The translations under genes and the position numbers were made by a program. From Arcobacteraceae bacterium (GTDB taxonomy: Bacteria > Campylobacterota > Campylobacteria > Campylobacterales > Arcobacteraceae), in NCBI GenBank assembly GCA_023138835.1, contig JAGLOP010000018.1:1-40903 (forward strand): DNA of 40,903 nt. Reading direction: 5' to 3'. The notes beneath the pieces are model-generated. The model was given only the letters and a program-made list of their open reading frames with translations. It was not told the DNA's origin and made no database searches. Below are positions 17,553 through 25,908 of the stretch, piece by piece; within the stretch, counting starts at the first letter, position 1; each line of letters opens with the position of its first letter.

Positions 17553-20500
17553 GATACATAAACTCCAGCTAACTCTTTTAGCATATTTTCAACACTTTTA
17601 TTCACATAATACCCACTATCAAGTTCAATATCACCAAGTTTTGATTTAATAATCATCATCATCCGTCTCTTTCCTTGCTCTTGTGAAACTATTTCATGGA
17701 TTTTAAATAAGACACTAAAATCATCAGAATAATCAACTGCTACATTTAATGTAGGCTCAATTTTTTCTACTCTTTTAGTTTTTAGTTTCTCTTTTTTTGC
17801 TTCTTTTAGTGTTTCTATTTTTCGTAAACTAAGTTGAACTCCAAAGTCATTTACTTTTGCTCTTACTTTAAATGCTATTGGTTTAGTAAGATCAAAATCT
17901 TCTTCAAGCTCTTTTAATCTATCTTCAAAAAGCATAAGTTCGAGGTTTCCATGAAAATCCATAATAGTTGCTATTCCAAACTTGAAACCTTTTTTACTTA
18001 CTTTATTTACAATTGATTCTATTTGTCCTACTATTAAAGCTTCTGCACCATCTGCTAACTCATCAATCTCACTACTTAAGGTATAATTTATCTCATCTAA
18101 ACTTTCACGATATTTATCAAGTGGATGCCCAGATACATAAAATCCTAAAGATGCTTTTTCAAATTCTAAAATTTCTGTATCATTAAACTCCGGCACATCT
18201 TTTAAAGTAATCTCAATTGTTGTCATATCCTCATCATCACCAAAAAGTGAACCTACTGCTTGTTTTTTAGCTTGTGCAGCTTTTCCTACAGCTTCAACTA
18301 TATCTTCAAGTTGCTCGATCATAGCAGCTCTTGTATATCCAAAACAATCCAAAGCACCAGATTTAATCAAAGCTTCAATAACCCTTTTATTTACTTTACT
18401 TCCATCTATTCGACTTATAAAATCACTTAGATCTTTAAAATCTCCACCATCTTCTCTTGAAGCTATAATAGAATTAATAGCAACATCTCCAGCACCTTTA
18501 AGTGCACCCATACCAAACATAACAACTTCTTGTGTTTCGATTGTATTAGCACTAAAAACCAGATGTGATTTATTGATATGTGGAGGAACTAATTCAAATC
18601 CCATTCGCTTAACTTCATCAACATATCTTACAACTTTATCGGTATTGTCTTTTTCAGAAGTTAAAAGTGAAGCCATAAATTCTGTAGGATAATATTGTTT
18701 TAAATATGATGTATAAAAAGTCACCATAGCATAAGCTGCTGAATGTGATTTATTAAATCCATATCCGGCAAACTTAACAATCAAGTCAAAAAGCTCTTCA
18801 CAATGCTCTTTTTGATACCCTTTTTTAACTCCCCCAAGGGCAAATTCACCCTTAAGTCTATCCATCTCTTCTTTAATCTTTTTACCCATAGCACGACGAA
18901 CTAAATCCGCCCCGCCAAGGCTAAATCCACCAATAGTTTGTACGATTTGCATAACTTGTTCTTGATAAACAATTACCCCGTAAGTAGGCTCAAGTATAGG
19001 TTTTAAAGGTTCTTCAAATTCATCATAAAAATAATCAACTTTTGCCCTTCCATGTTTTCTGTCAATAAAATCATCAAGCATACCAGACTCCATAGGTCCA
19101 GGTCTGTAAAGTGCAAGTACGGCGATAATCTCCTCAAAGTTTGAAGGTTTTAATCTTTTACATAAATCTTGCATACCTGATGATTCTATTTGAAATAATC
19201 CAATTGTATGACCTGTTTGGATTAAATCATAAACTTCTTTATCATTAACATCTTGTTTGACAAAATCTATCCGTTTTCCATGTCTTTTTTCTACAAGTTG
19301 ATTTGCACCCTCAATTACTGTTAAAGTTTTAAGTCCAAGAAAATCAAATTTAATTAAATCTACATCCTCAACATACTTTCCACTATATTGTGTAGCAAGT
19401 GCATTTTCAAGACCTGCTGGCTTAAACAGTGGGGTTTTTCTCCAAAGCGGTTCATTTGATATTACTACCCCAGCTGCATGAGTTCCTGCATTTCTATTTA
19501 GTCCTTCAAGTGCTAAAGCATATTCCCAAACTCTAGCAGCCGTTGGATTAGTGTCGCAAAGTTCTTTTATCTTTGGCTCTTTTTCCCAAGAGTTTTCTAA
19601 GTCAATTCCAAGCTCATCTGGTATTAATTTTGCCATTGCATCTGCTTGAGAATATGGCATATCAAGAACTCTTGCAACATCACGAATCACCCCTTTAGCG
19701 AGAAGTTTCCCAAAAGTGATAATCTGTGCAACATTTGCCCGACCATATTTTTCAACAACATAATCAATAACTTCTTGTCTTCTTGCCTGACAAAAATCCA
19801 TATCAATATCCGGCATAGATATTCTCTCAGGATTTAGAAATCTCTCAAAAAGTAAACCGTAAGGCATAGGATCAATATCTGTAATTTCAAGTGCAAAAGC
19901 TACTAAACTTCCTGCTGCTGAACCCCTGCCTGGACCAACAGGAATTTTTTGTTCTTTTCCAAAAATAACAAAATCCCAAACGATAAGCATATATCCTGGG
20001 AACTTCATATTATTAATAATATCCATCTCAACTTGAAGTCGGTCTTTGTATTCTTGATGTTTATCTTTATCTACGATTTCAAGTCTTTTTTCAAGTCCTG
20101 CCCAGCATTCGTGAATAAATAAAATTTTATCATTTTCAAGTGAATATTCAATATCAGGCTCTGGTAAATTTAAATTTGAGAGTTGTGCTTTTTCTCTGGT
20201 AAATTTAAAATTTGGAGGAGTTGGGTTGCCTAATTTAATCTCTAAATTACATTTCTCAACTATCTCTTGGGTATTATGAATAGCTTCAGGGATATCTGCA
20301 TAAAGACGAGCAACTTCCTGGGGCGATTTTACATAAAATTCATGAACACTGTGACGAAGTCTTTTTGGGTCATCATAAAGTTTATTCATCGCAATACACA
20401 TAAAAGCTTCATGCGCATCTGCATCTTTTGCATTTGTATAGTGAGTATCATTTGTAGCAACAATTTTAATGCCGGTTTCTTGTGATATTTTAATAATTTG

Positions 20501-21094
20501 AGTATCTATATAATGCTGGTCATGGATACCATGCCGCATAATTTCTAAATAAAAATCATCACCAAAAATCTCTTTATATTCCAAAGCAATCTCTTTTGCC
20601 CTGTCGTATCCTTTTGCACCATTTTTTACATTTCTCTCATTTGCTAAGTTTAGATGCCAGTTTATCTCCCCTTGAAGACAAGCAGCTGTACAAACTAAAC
20701 CTTCACAGTTTTCTTTCAATAACTTTTTATTTATTCTAGGATAATAGTAAAAACCATGCATGTAAGCTTGACTACTTAAAAACATTAAATTTTTATAACC
20801 AATGTCATTTTTAGCATAAAGACATAGGTGAAATCTTTGTTTTACACTTTTATCACCTAATTCCTCTTGATTGTGAAGGTAAGCTTCCATCCCAATGATA
20901 GGTTTTATACCCTCTTTTTTCATAGTATTATAAAAATCAATAGTACCAAACATATTGCCATGATCAGTCATGGCAACACTGGTCATACCCAGTTCTTTTA
21001 CTTTTTTGGCAAGGGCTTTTATTTTGTTTGCACCATCAAGTAGTGAGTATTCTGTGTGTAAGTGTAGGTGTGTGAATTGAGGTGTATTTGACAT
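17549..21094 (-). CDS. dnaE: DNA polymerase III alpha subunit
   Basis: This is the replicative polymerase of the chromosome. The 1181-residue protein starts with a PHP domain (HLHLHTEYSLLDG, His9/11/13). It has the polymerase catalytic motif PDIDMDF near 426-432, GPGRGSAAGSLVAF, and a C-terminal OB-fold region. Its length matches bacterial DnaE1 (E. coli 1160). It lies 29 bases after the PAS protein gene. Its stop codon overlaps the start of the helicase gene by four bases (ATGA), so an essential gene is the immediate upstream neighbour of the defence cassette and probably shares its transcript. No strong ribosome-binding site is visible at its start. Confidence 0.98.
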   Translation of the reverse strand: MSNTPQFTHLHLHTEYSLLDGANKIKALAKKVKELGMTSVAMTDHGNMFGTIDFYNTMKKEGIKPIIGMEAYLHNQEELGDKSVKQRFHLCLYAKNDIGYKNLMFLSSQAYMHGFYYYPRINKKLLKENCEGLVCTAACLQGEINWHLNLANERNVKNGAKGYDRAKEIALEYKEIFGDDFYLEIMRHGIHDQHYIDTQIIKISQETGIKIVATNDTHYTNAKDADAHEAFMCIAMNKLYDDPKRLRHSVHEFYVKSPQEVARLYADIPEAIHNTQEIVEKCNLEIKLGNPTPPNFKFTREKAQLSNLNLPEPDIEYSLENDKILFIHECWAGLEKRLEIVDKDKHQEYKDRLQVEMDIINNMKFPGYMLIVWDFVIFGKEQKIPVGPGRGSAAGSLVAFALEITDIDPMPYGLLFERFLNPERISMPDIDMDFCQARRQEVIDYVVEKYGRANVAQIITFGKLLAKGVIRDVARVLDMPYSQADAMAKLIPDELGIDLENSWEKEPKIKELCDTNPTAARVWEYALALEGLNRNAGTHAAGVVISNEPLWRKTPLFKPAGLENALATQYSGKYVEDVDLIKFDFLGLKTLTVIEGANQLVEKRHGKRIDFVKQDVNDKEVYDLIQTGHTIGLFQIESSGMQDLCKRLKPSNFEEIIAVLALYRPGPMESGMLDDFIDRKHGRAKVDYFYDEFEEPLKPILEPTYGVIVYQEQVMQIVQTIGGFSLGGADLVRRAMGKKIKEEMDRLKGEFALGGVKKGYQKEHCEELFDLIVKFAGYGFNKSHSAAYAMVTFYTSYLKQYYPTEFMASLLTSEKDNTDKVVRYVDEVKRMGFELVPPHINKSHLVFSANTIETQEVVMFGMGALKGAGDVAINSIIASREDGGDFKDLSDFISRIDGSKVNKRVIEALIKSGALDCFGYTRAAMIEQLEDIVEAVGKAAQAKKQAVGSLFGDDEDMTTIEITLKDVPEFNDTEILEFEKASLGFYVSGHPLDKYRESLDEINYTLSSEIDELADGAEALIVGQIESIVNKVSKKGFKFGIATIMDFHGNLELMLFEDRLKELEEDFDLTKPIAFKVRAKVNDFGVQLSLRKIETLKEAKKEKLKTKRVEKIEPTLNVAVDYSDDFSVLFKIHEIVSQEQGKRRMMMIIKSKLGDIELDSGYYVNKSVENMLKELAGVYVS

Positions 21095-21123
21095 AAAAGA
21101 TTATATCTAAAATGGGTTTAATT

Positions 21124-21816
21124 TTACAAAATCATCGGTAATTCTAAATTCAATATATTATTACTAAAAAAAAGATTTATATGTGTTTTTGATAATTTGT
21201 TTTCTAAAGATTTATGAATTTCAAGAGGGCTGTTCGCTTTAAATTCAAGAGATATAATCTGATATTTCTTTTCTTCTATTATCTCATATTCTCCTGTTTT
21301 AATATATACCTTTAAACTTAATTCTTTTTCATCTTTATAAAAAGTAAAACAGTCATTTAAAATTAAAAGAAATTCATTTATATTTAATTTTACCTGCGGG
21401 ATTGAAATATCATAAATTTCTTCTATTTTTATATCACTTTGTAGTAAAGTTGTAGTTTTTGACAGCTCTATTAAGCTAAAAATATTAGCTAATTCAATAT
21501 TTGTAATTTTGACAACTTCTTTTTCTCTGCATACTTCTTTATATAATCTCAGTCCTATCTCTTCGTCATTTATATATCCTACTAAAATTGCATAGAATTG
21601 AATCTTTCCATATTTTAAAGAGATAAATTGACGATTAAATCCAAAATTAATTGAAGCATGAGAAACTGCTAACTCATACAACTCTTTAGGTTTTACAAAA
21701 TTAAATAAAAATTCAGCTTCTTGGTTAAAGTCTTTTATTTTCCCATTATTGTCAAATAAAATAAATGGATTTAAATCATTTTCTATTAAATTGGCATAAA
21801 AGTTATTGTTTTCCAT
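21124..21816 (-). CDS. PAS-domain protein with a weak ATPase-like C-terminus, partner of the upstream regulator
   Basis: ATG at 21816 with GGAG 6 bases upstream is preferred over an in-frame TTG at 21828, giving 230 residues. The N-terminal 110 residues look like a PAS domain (NPFILFDNNGKIKDFNQEAEFLF). The rest has a segment, LNINEFLLILNDCFTFYKDE, reminiscent of a degenerate histidine-kinase ATPase N-box. There is no H-box and no convincing G-box. It begins one base after the stop of the NtrC-like regulator, so the two are almost certainly made together. A sensor or anti-regulator role for its neighbour is inference. Confidence 0.75.
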   Translation of the reverse strand: MENNNFYANLIENDLNPFILFDNNGKIKDFNQEAEFLFNFVKPKELYELAVSHASINFGFNRQFISLKYGKIQFYAILVGYINDEEIGLRLYKEVCREKEVVKITNIELANIFSLIELSKTTTLLQSDIKIEEIYDISIPQVKLNINEFLLILNDCFTFYKDEKELSLKVYIKTGEYEIIEEKKYQIISLEFKANSPLEIHKSLENKLSKTHINLFFSNNILNLELPMIL

Positions 21817-21817
21817 T

Positions 21818-22555
21818 TTATTCTCCAAAATATTTATTTAATTTTTTACGAAGTGTTATTCGATTTATATTAAGTTTATTTGCCATTTGAAGTTGTGACT
21901 TATACACTTTCTTTGCAGCTTTGAGCAATGGTATTTCAAAAACTTCCAAAAGTTGTTTATAAGTTCTCTCAACTTTGAATTCTCTTACAAAAAAATCATT
22001 TAAAGTATCCATCAGCTCTTGTTTTGTAATTGATTTTAATAAAATACTTTTATATATAGATTGTTTTAACGTGATACCGTTTCCACTTAAATCTATTTTA
22101 ATATCTTTTGGTACTATTGTTGAAGGATAAATCTTTTTAGCTTCACTAATATAAAATTGTTTTAACTTATCTAAATCTTCTTTCCTCTCATCAAGAGGTA
22201 AAATTTCAATTTTTACTGCAAACTTATTAAAATAATCTTCTTTTCCAATAAATCCTGTTGCTACTATTTTAATCCCCTCCAGTTTTTCTAAGAATTCTGT
22301 TTTATTTAAAACTTTATTTATATTGTATACTATTACTGAATTTAATTCTTCTAAATTTATTTTATTATTAATAATTAACTCTTCAAGAGTTTTAGCCTCA
22401 TAACTTTGAGCATCCGGTAAAATTTCTTTTGATAATAATTTTCGTCCTACCCCTATTTGCCCTAAAATTATCACATTTACAGGTAATTCTGATGATATTT
22501 GAGCTATTTTTAATATTTTTTTTGAGCTTTGCGATTTTGCTATAAACTTTTCCAT
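21818..22555 (-). CDS. Degenerate NtrC-like regulator with Fis-type DNA-binding domain
   Basis: The 245-residue protein has the outline of a sigma-54 activator stripped of key residues. The Walker A position reads GQIGVGRK (32-39), with Arg where the catalytic Lys is expected. The Walker B Asp is missing (NSVIVYNINKV) and no GAFTGA loop is present. The C-terminal 40 residues end in NKLNINRITLRKKLNKY, a good match to the Fis-type helix-turn-helix (compare ...LGINRNTLRKKLKEY). It probably binds DNA without driving sigma-54. It is the first gene of the long minus-strand operon, ATG at 22555 with AAGGA 9 bases upstream. It may regulate that operon; the target is unknown. Confidence 0.8.
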   Translation of the reverse strand: MEKFIAKSQSSKKILKIAQISSELPVNVIILGQIGVGRKLLSKEILPDAQSYEAKTLEELIINNKINLEELNSVIVYNINKVLNKTEFLEKLEGIKIVATGFIGKEDYFNKFAVKIEILPLDERKEDLDKLKQFYISEAKKIYPSTIVPKDIKIDLSGNGITLKQSIYKSILLKSITKQELMDTLNDFFVREFKVERTYKQLLEVFEIPLLKAAKKVYKSQLQMANKLNINRITLRKKLNKYFGE

Positions 22556-22718
22556 TAGATTGATTCCTTAGTGCAGTAATAATATAAAAGTGATATTTTT
22601 TAACATTTAATTTCTTATATGATTGTATATATTATAATCAAAATAAACTTAACTTAAAACAAGTATATAAAATATGATTAAATATAACTGATATAGATGT
22701 ATCTCATTAATTTTATAC

Positions 22719-22724
22719 TATAAT
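22719..22724 (+). promoter_or_regulatory. -10 box for the carbonic anhydrase gene
   Basis: TATAAT lies 21 bases before the start codon, preceded by a T/A-rich stretch. An AAGGA ribosome site follows. Confidence 0.55.
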
Positions 22725-22745
22725 ACGGAATATAAGGATTTCACT

Positions 22746-23381
22746 ATGAAAATGGAAGCACTGATTAAGGGTAATAAAAAATTTAAAGATGCTCATTTCC
22801 CTAAATTAGAGGGAGAGTTTGAAGATTTGGTTGAAAATGGACAAAATCCTGAAATTTTATTTATAGGGTGTAGTGATAGCAGGGTACTGCCTGAGTTAAT
22901 TTTAGATAGTAAACCGGGAGATATGTTTATTTTAAGAAATATTGGAAATTTTGTGCCGCCATATAAAGGTGGTAATGATTTTCATGGAAGCAGTGCTGCA
23001 ATTGAATATGCTGTTAGTATTTTAGGTGTTAAACATATTATAGTATGTGGTCATAGTCATTGTGGAGCTTGTGCAGCTTTATATAAAGATTTAAGCAATG
23101 AGCCACACTTACAACATGTAAAAAAATGGCTTGAACTTGGTCATAAAGCAAAAGAATATACGCTTCTTGCAACTCAAAATAAAAATGACAAAGAACAAAT
23201 TTTACGAACTACAGAGAGAATATCTGTAAAACATCAACTTGAAAATCTTTTAACATATCCTGAGATTTATAGAAAGGTTAAGCTGGGTGAACTTAATATT
23301 CACGGCTGGTACTATAAAATCGAAGATGGAAGTATCGAGTATTATGATGGTGAAAGTTGTGATTTTAAACTATTGAGCTGA
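22746..23381 (+). CDS. Beta-class carbonic anhydrase
   Basis: The enzyme interconverts CO2 and bicarbonate in the cytoplasm. The 211-residue protein shows the beta-class zinc ligands: GCSDSRV (Cys42, with the Asp44-Arg46 dyad) and HSHCGAC (His103, Cys106). Further family motifs are RNIGNFVPP and SAAIEYAV. AAGGA precedes the ATG at 22746; a second ATG two codons later is less well placed. It is divergent from the long minus-strand operon. Its last 12 bases overlap the end of a small convergent gene. It could be named can or cynT, but no cyn genes are nearby, so no symbol is given. Confidence 0.96.
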   Translation: MKMEALIKGNKKFKDAHFPKLEGEFEDLVENGQNPEILFIGCSDSRVLPELILDSKPGDMFILRNIGNFVPPYKGGNDFHGSSAAIEYAVSILGVKHIIVCGHSHCGACAALYKDLSNEPHLQHVKKWLELGHKAKEYTLLATQNKNDKEQILRTTERISVKHQLENLLTYPEIYRKVKLGELNIHGWYYKIEDGSIEYYDGESCDFKLLS

Positions 23382-23543
23382 TATATGTTCCATAGCACTT
23401 TTTGAACTCATCAATAATTGTATTTTTAAGTTCATATCATCTTCTTCAATTATTCTTTTAACTAACTCTTTTGGAGTACTTTTATCATTAGCCAACTTTA
23501 CTTTATCTTCAGTTGTTAACTTTTCATATTCTATATCTTGCAT
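23370..23543 (-). CDS. Small 57-aa protein with a leucine-rich-variant-like repeat
   Basis: This is a complete reading frame from ATG at 23543 (MQDIEYEKLTTEDKVKL) to TAG at 23372-23370. AAAGG lies 5-6 bases before the start. The middle, LANDKSTPKELVKRIIEE, resembles one unit of the leucine-rich-variant or HEAT-like repeat (A-x-D-x-x-T-P-x-x-L). The rest, MNLKIQLLMSSKSAM, could be a further helix. The tail overlaps the carbonic anhydrase 3' end by 12 bases on the other strand. The coding sense, helix pattern and ribosome site support a real gene, but it is below the usual length cut-off. Function unknown. Confidence 0.6.
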   Translation of the reverse strand: MQDIEYEKLTTEDKVKLANDKSTPKELVKRIIEEDDMNLKIQLLMSSKSAMEHISAQ

Positions 23544-23641
23544 TTTATACCTTTTTGAAAATTAATCTTACCATTATATTATGTAGATATTAATTTAAGC
23601 TTATTTTTATTGTCTTTTAGAGATAATGGAATCTCTTTTTT

Positions 23642-23716
23642 GGAGCCATAGCAAAGTGGCTAATGCATTGGATTGCAAATCCTTGATCCTCGGTTCGACT
23701 CCGAGTGGCTCCTCCA
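23642..23716 (+). tRNA. tRNA-Cys (anticodon GCA)
   Basis: The acceptor GGAGCCA (23642-23648) pairs with TGGCTCC (23706-23712), followed by T and an encoded CCA. The anticodon arm GGATT-GCA-AATCC gives GCA. The T-loop is GGTTCGACTCC. A reading frame running through it at 23626-23844 is spurious. It lies 75 bases upstream of rho. Confidence 0.97.
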
Positions 23717-23791
23717 AACAAATTACAAAAAGAAAATTTAGTGCTTTTACCGCACAATACTCAATAAAAACCACAAGGCAAAGTTTACATT

Positions 23792-25135
23792 ATGGAAGAA
23801 CAAGAAACCCAAAAAAAACAACCTGCAAAGAGACCACAACATAAAAAGCAAAATAACAAACGAACACATGTACCTGTTAAGGGTGTGACAATAGAACAGT
23901 TAAGACTTAAAAATCTTGATGAATTAATTCAAGCTGCAAAAGAATTAAGTGTAGAAAATCCACAAGAACTTCCAAGGCAAGATTTAATATTTGCTATACT
24001 TGAAGCTCAGACAAGTGCTGGCGGATATGTTTTATTTACAGGTATTTTAGATATTAAAGATGGTGGTTTTGGATTTTTAAGAGCTGTTGACGGTAACTTT
24101 CGTGATACTTCAAGTGATAGTTATGTAAGTGCTACGCAAATTAGAAGATTTGCTTTAAGAAGCGGTGATATCGTTTCAGGACAAGTACGCCCTCCGGCAA
24201 AAGAGAGTGAAAAATATTATGCATTATTAAAAATAGAGGCTATCAATTATCTTCCTGTAGAAGAATCTAAAAACAGACCTTTATTTGACAACTTAACACC
24301 TCTTTATACTACTGATCGATTTCAATTTGAATATGATCCAACAAGAATGACAGGTCGAGTAATCGATATGTTTGCACCTATGGGTAGAGGGCAAAGAGGA
24401 TTGATCGTTGCTCAACCAAAAACAGGTAAAACCGAATTACTTAAAGAATTAGCTCATGGATTAGAGAAAAATCATCCGGATGTAGAACTTATGGTACTTT
24501 TAGTAGATGAGCGACCTGAAGAGGTAACTGATATGCAAAGAAGTGTAAAAGGGGAAGTTTACAGTTCAACTTTTGATTTACCTGCACAAAACCATGTAAA
24601 AGTAGCAGAGATGGTTATAAATAAAGCAAAAAGAATGGTAGAGATGGGTAAAGATGTAGTGATACTTCTTGATTCTATTACTAGACTTGCTCGTGCTTAT
24701 AATACTGTTACACCATCATCTGGAAAAGTACTTAGTGGTGGAGTTGATGCGAATGCTTTACATAAACCAAAAAGATTTTTTGGAGCTGCTAGAAATATAG
24801 AAGAGGGTGGTAGTTTAACTATTATTGCAACAGCACTTGTAGAAACCGGTTCAAAGATGGATGAAGTTATTTTTGAAGAGTTTAAAGGTACAGGAAACAG
24901 TGAAGTTGTATTAAGTAGAAAAGCAAGTGAGCGAAGAGTTTTCCCTGCTATGAATATTGTAAAATCAGGTACTAGAAAAGAAGAATTATTACTTCATCCT
25001 GAAGAGTTGCAAAAGATTTGGATACTAAGAAATGCTATGGCTGAGATGGATGAAGTTGAGTCATTAAAATTTATTTATAAAAAAATGCAAACAACAAAAA
25101 GTAATGTAGAGTTTTTAATCTCTATGAATGCATAA
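23792..25135 (+). CDS. rho: Transcription termination factor Rho
   Basis: Rho is the hexameric RNA-dependent ATPase that ends transcription. The 447-residue protein has a basic, Gln/Lys-rich N-terminal extension (residues 1-30). The RNA-binding cold-shock-like domain contains GGFGFLR (91-97), and the Walker A is [11 protein letters not shown] (207-217). Family signatures [26 protein letters not shown] and [20 protein letters not shown] are all present. Its length is usual (about 420-450 with extension). It heads a rho-murI-dnaX operon with 17- and 9-base gaps. Confidence 0.98.
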   Translation: MEEQETQKKQPAKRPQHKKQNNKRTHVPVKGVTIEQLRLKNLDELIQAAKELSVENPQELPRQDLIFAILEAQTSAGGYVLFTGILDIKDGGFGFLRAVDGNFRDTSSDSYVSATQIRRFALRSGDIVSGQVRPPAKESEKYYALLKIEAINYLPVEESKNRPLFDNLTPLYTTDRFQFEYDPTRMTGRVIDMFAPMGRGQRGLIVAQPKTGKTELLKELAHGLEKNHPDVELMVLLVDERPEEVTDMQRSVKGEVYSSTFDLPAQNHVKVAEMVINKAKRMVEMGKDVVILLDSITRLARAYNTVTPSSGKVLSGGVDANALHKPKRFFGAARNIEEGGSLTIIATALVETGSKMDEVIFEEFKGTGNSEVVLSRKASERRVFPAMNIVKSGTRKEELLLHPEELQKIWILRNAMAEMDEVESLKFIYKKMQTTKSNVEFLISMNA

Positions 25136-25152
25136 AAGAATAGTCTTTTTAA

Positions 25153-25899
25153 ATGAAAGCCGGTGTTTTTGATAGTGGGGTTGGGGGTTTAACTGTTCTT
25201 AAATCTTTGCTTGAAAATCAAACTTTTGAAGAGATTATTTATTATGGTGATACTGCACGAGTACCTTATGGAACAAAAGATAAAAATACAATTATCAGAT
25301 ATTCACTTGAAGCTTTAGAATATTTTGAAAATTATGATATAGATATTTTAATAGTTGCTTGTAACAGTGCCAGTGCTCATGCTTTAAATGCATTGAAAGA
25401 TGTGGCTTCTATTCCTGTAATTGGTGTGATTGATTCTGGAATTTTAGCAGTTCAATCAAAAATACAAGATAAAAACTCAAACATTTTGGTAATAGGAACA
25501 ACTGCAACTATTGGCTCAAATTTATATGAAATTGGTTTAAAAGATGAAGAGTTTACAAATATCACTTCAATAGCAACACCGCTTTTTGTACCACTTGTAG
25601 AAGAGGGTATTTTAGATGGTGATATTTTAGATGCAACTTTGGAATATTATTTTAAAGACTTGTCAAAGATAGATACAGTAATTTTAGGTTGCACTCATTT
25701 CCCTTTACTCGAAAAGAAAATCAGCTCATATTTGAATGATGCTATAACAATACATAGTGGAGATTCTATTGTGCAATTTCTAGAAAATGAGTATAATTGT
25801 ACTAATAAATATGAAACAACAAGTATTAAATTTTTTGCTTCTTCAAATCCAGACGGCTTAAAACAAACAGCTAAAAATTGGCTGGGAAAGTTATTATAA
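25153..25899 (+). CDS. murI: Glutamate racemase
   Basis: MurI makes D-glutamate for peptidoglycan. The 248-residue protein starts MKAGVFDSGVGGLTV, with the family's Asp-Ser pair at 7-8. It has the two catalytic cysteines in VACNSASAH (Cys70) and LGCTHFPLL (Cys178). YYGDTARVPYG is another signature. Its length is typical. It is the second gene of the rho operon, 17 bases after rho. The ribosome site is weak, so translation may depend on the upstream gene. Confidence 0.97.
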   Translation: MKAGVFDSGVGGLTVLKSLLENQTFEEIIYYGDTARVPYGTKDKNTIIRYSLEALEYFENYDIDILIVACNSASAHALNALKDVASIPVIGVIDSGILAVQSKIQDKNSNILVIGTTATIGSNLYEIGLKDEEFTNITSIATPLFVPLVEEGILDGDILDATLEYYFKDLSKIDTVILGCTHFPLLEKKISSYLNDAITIHSGDSIVQFLENEYNCTNKYETTSIKFFASSNPDGLKQTAKNWLGKLL

Positions 25900-25908
25900 G
25901 GAAATAAA

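Noticed and set aside
23626-23844. 72-aa reading frame upstream of rho
   Set aside because: It runs through tRNA-Cys and into the start of rho in another frame; the composition is not protein-like.
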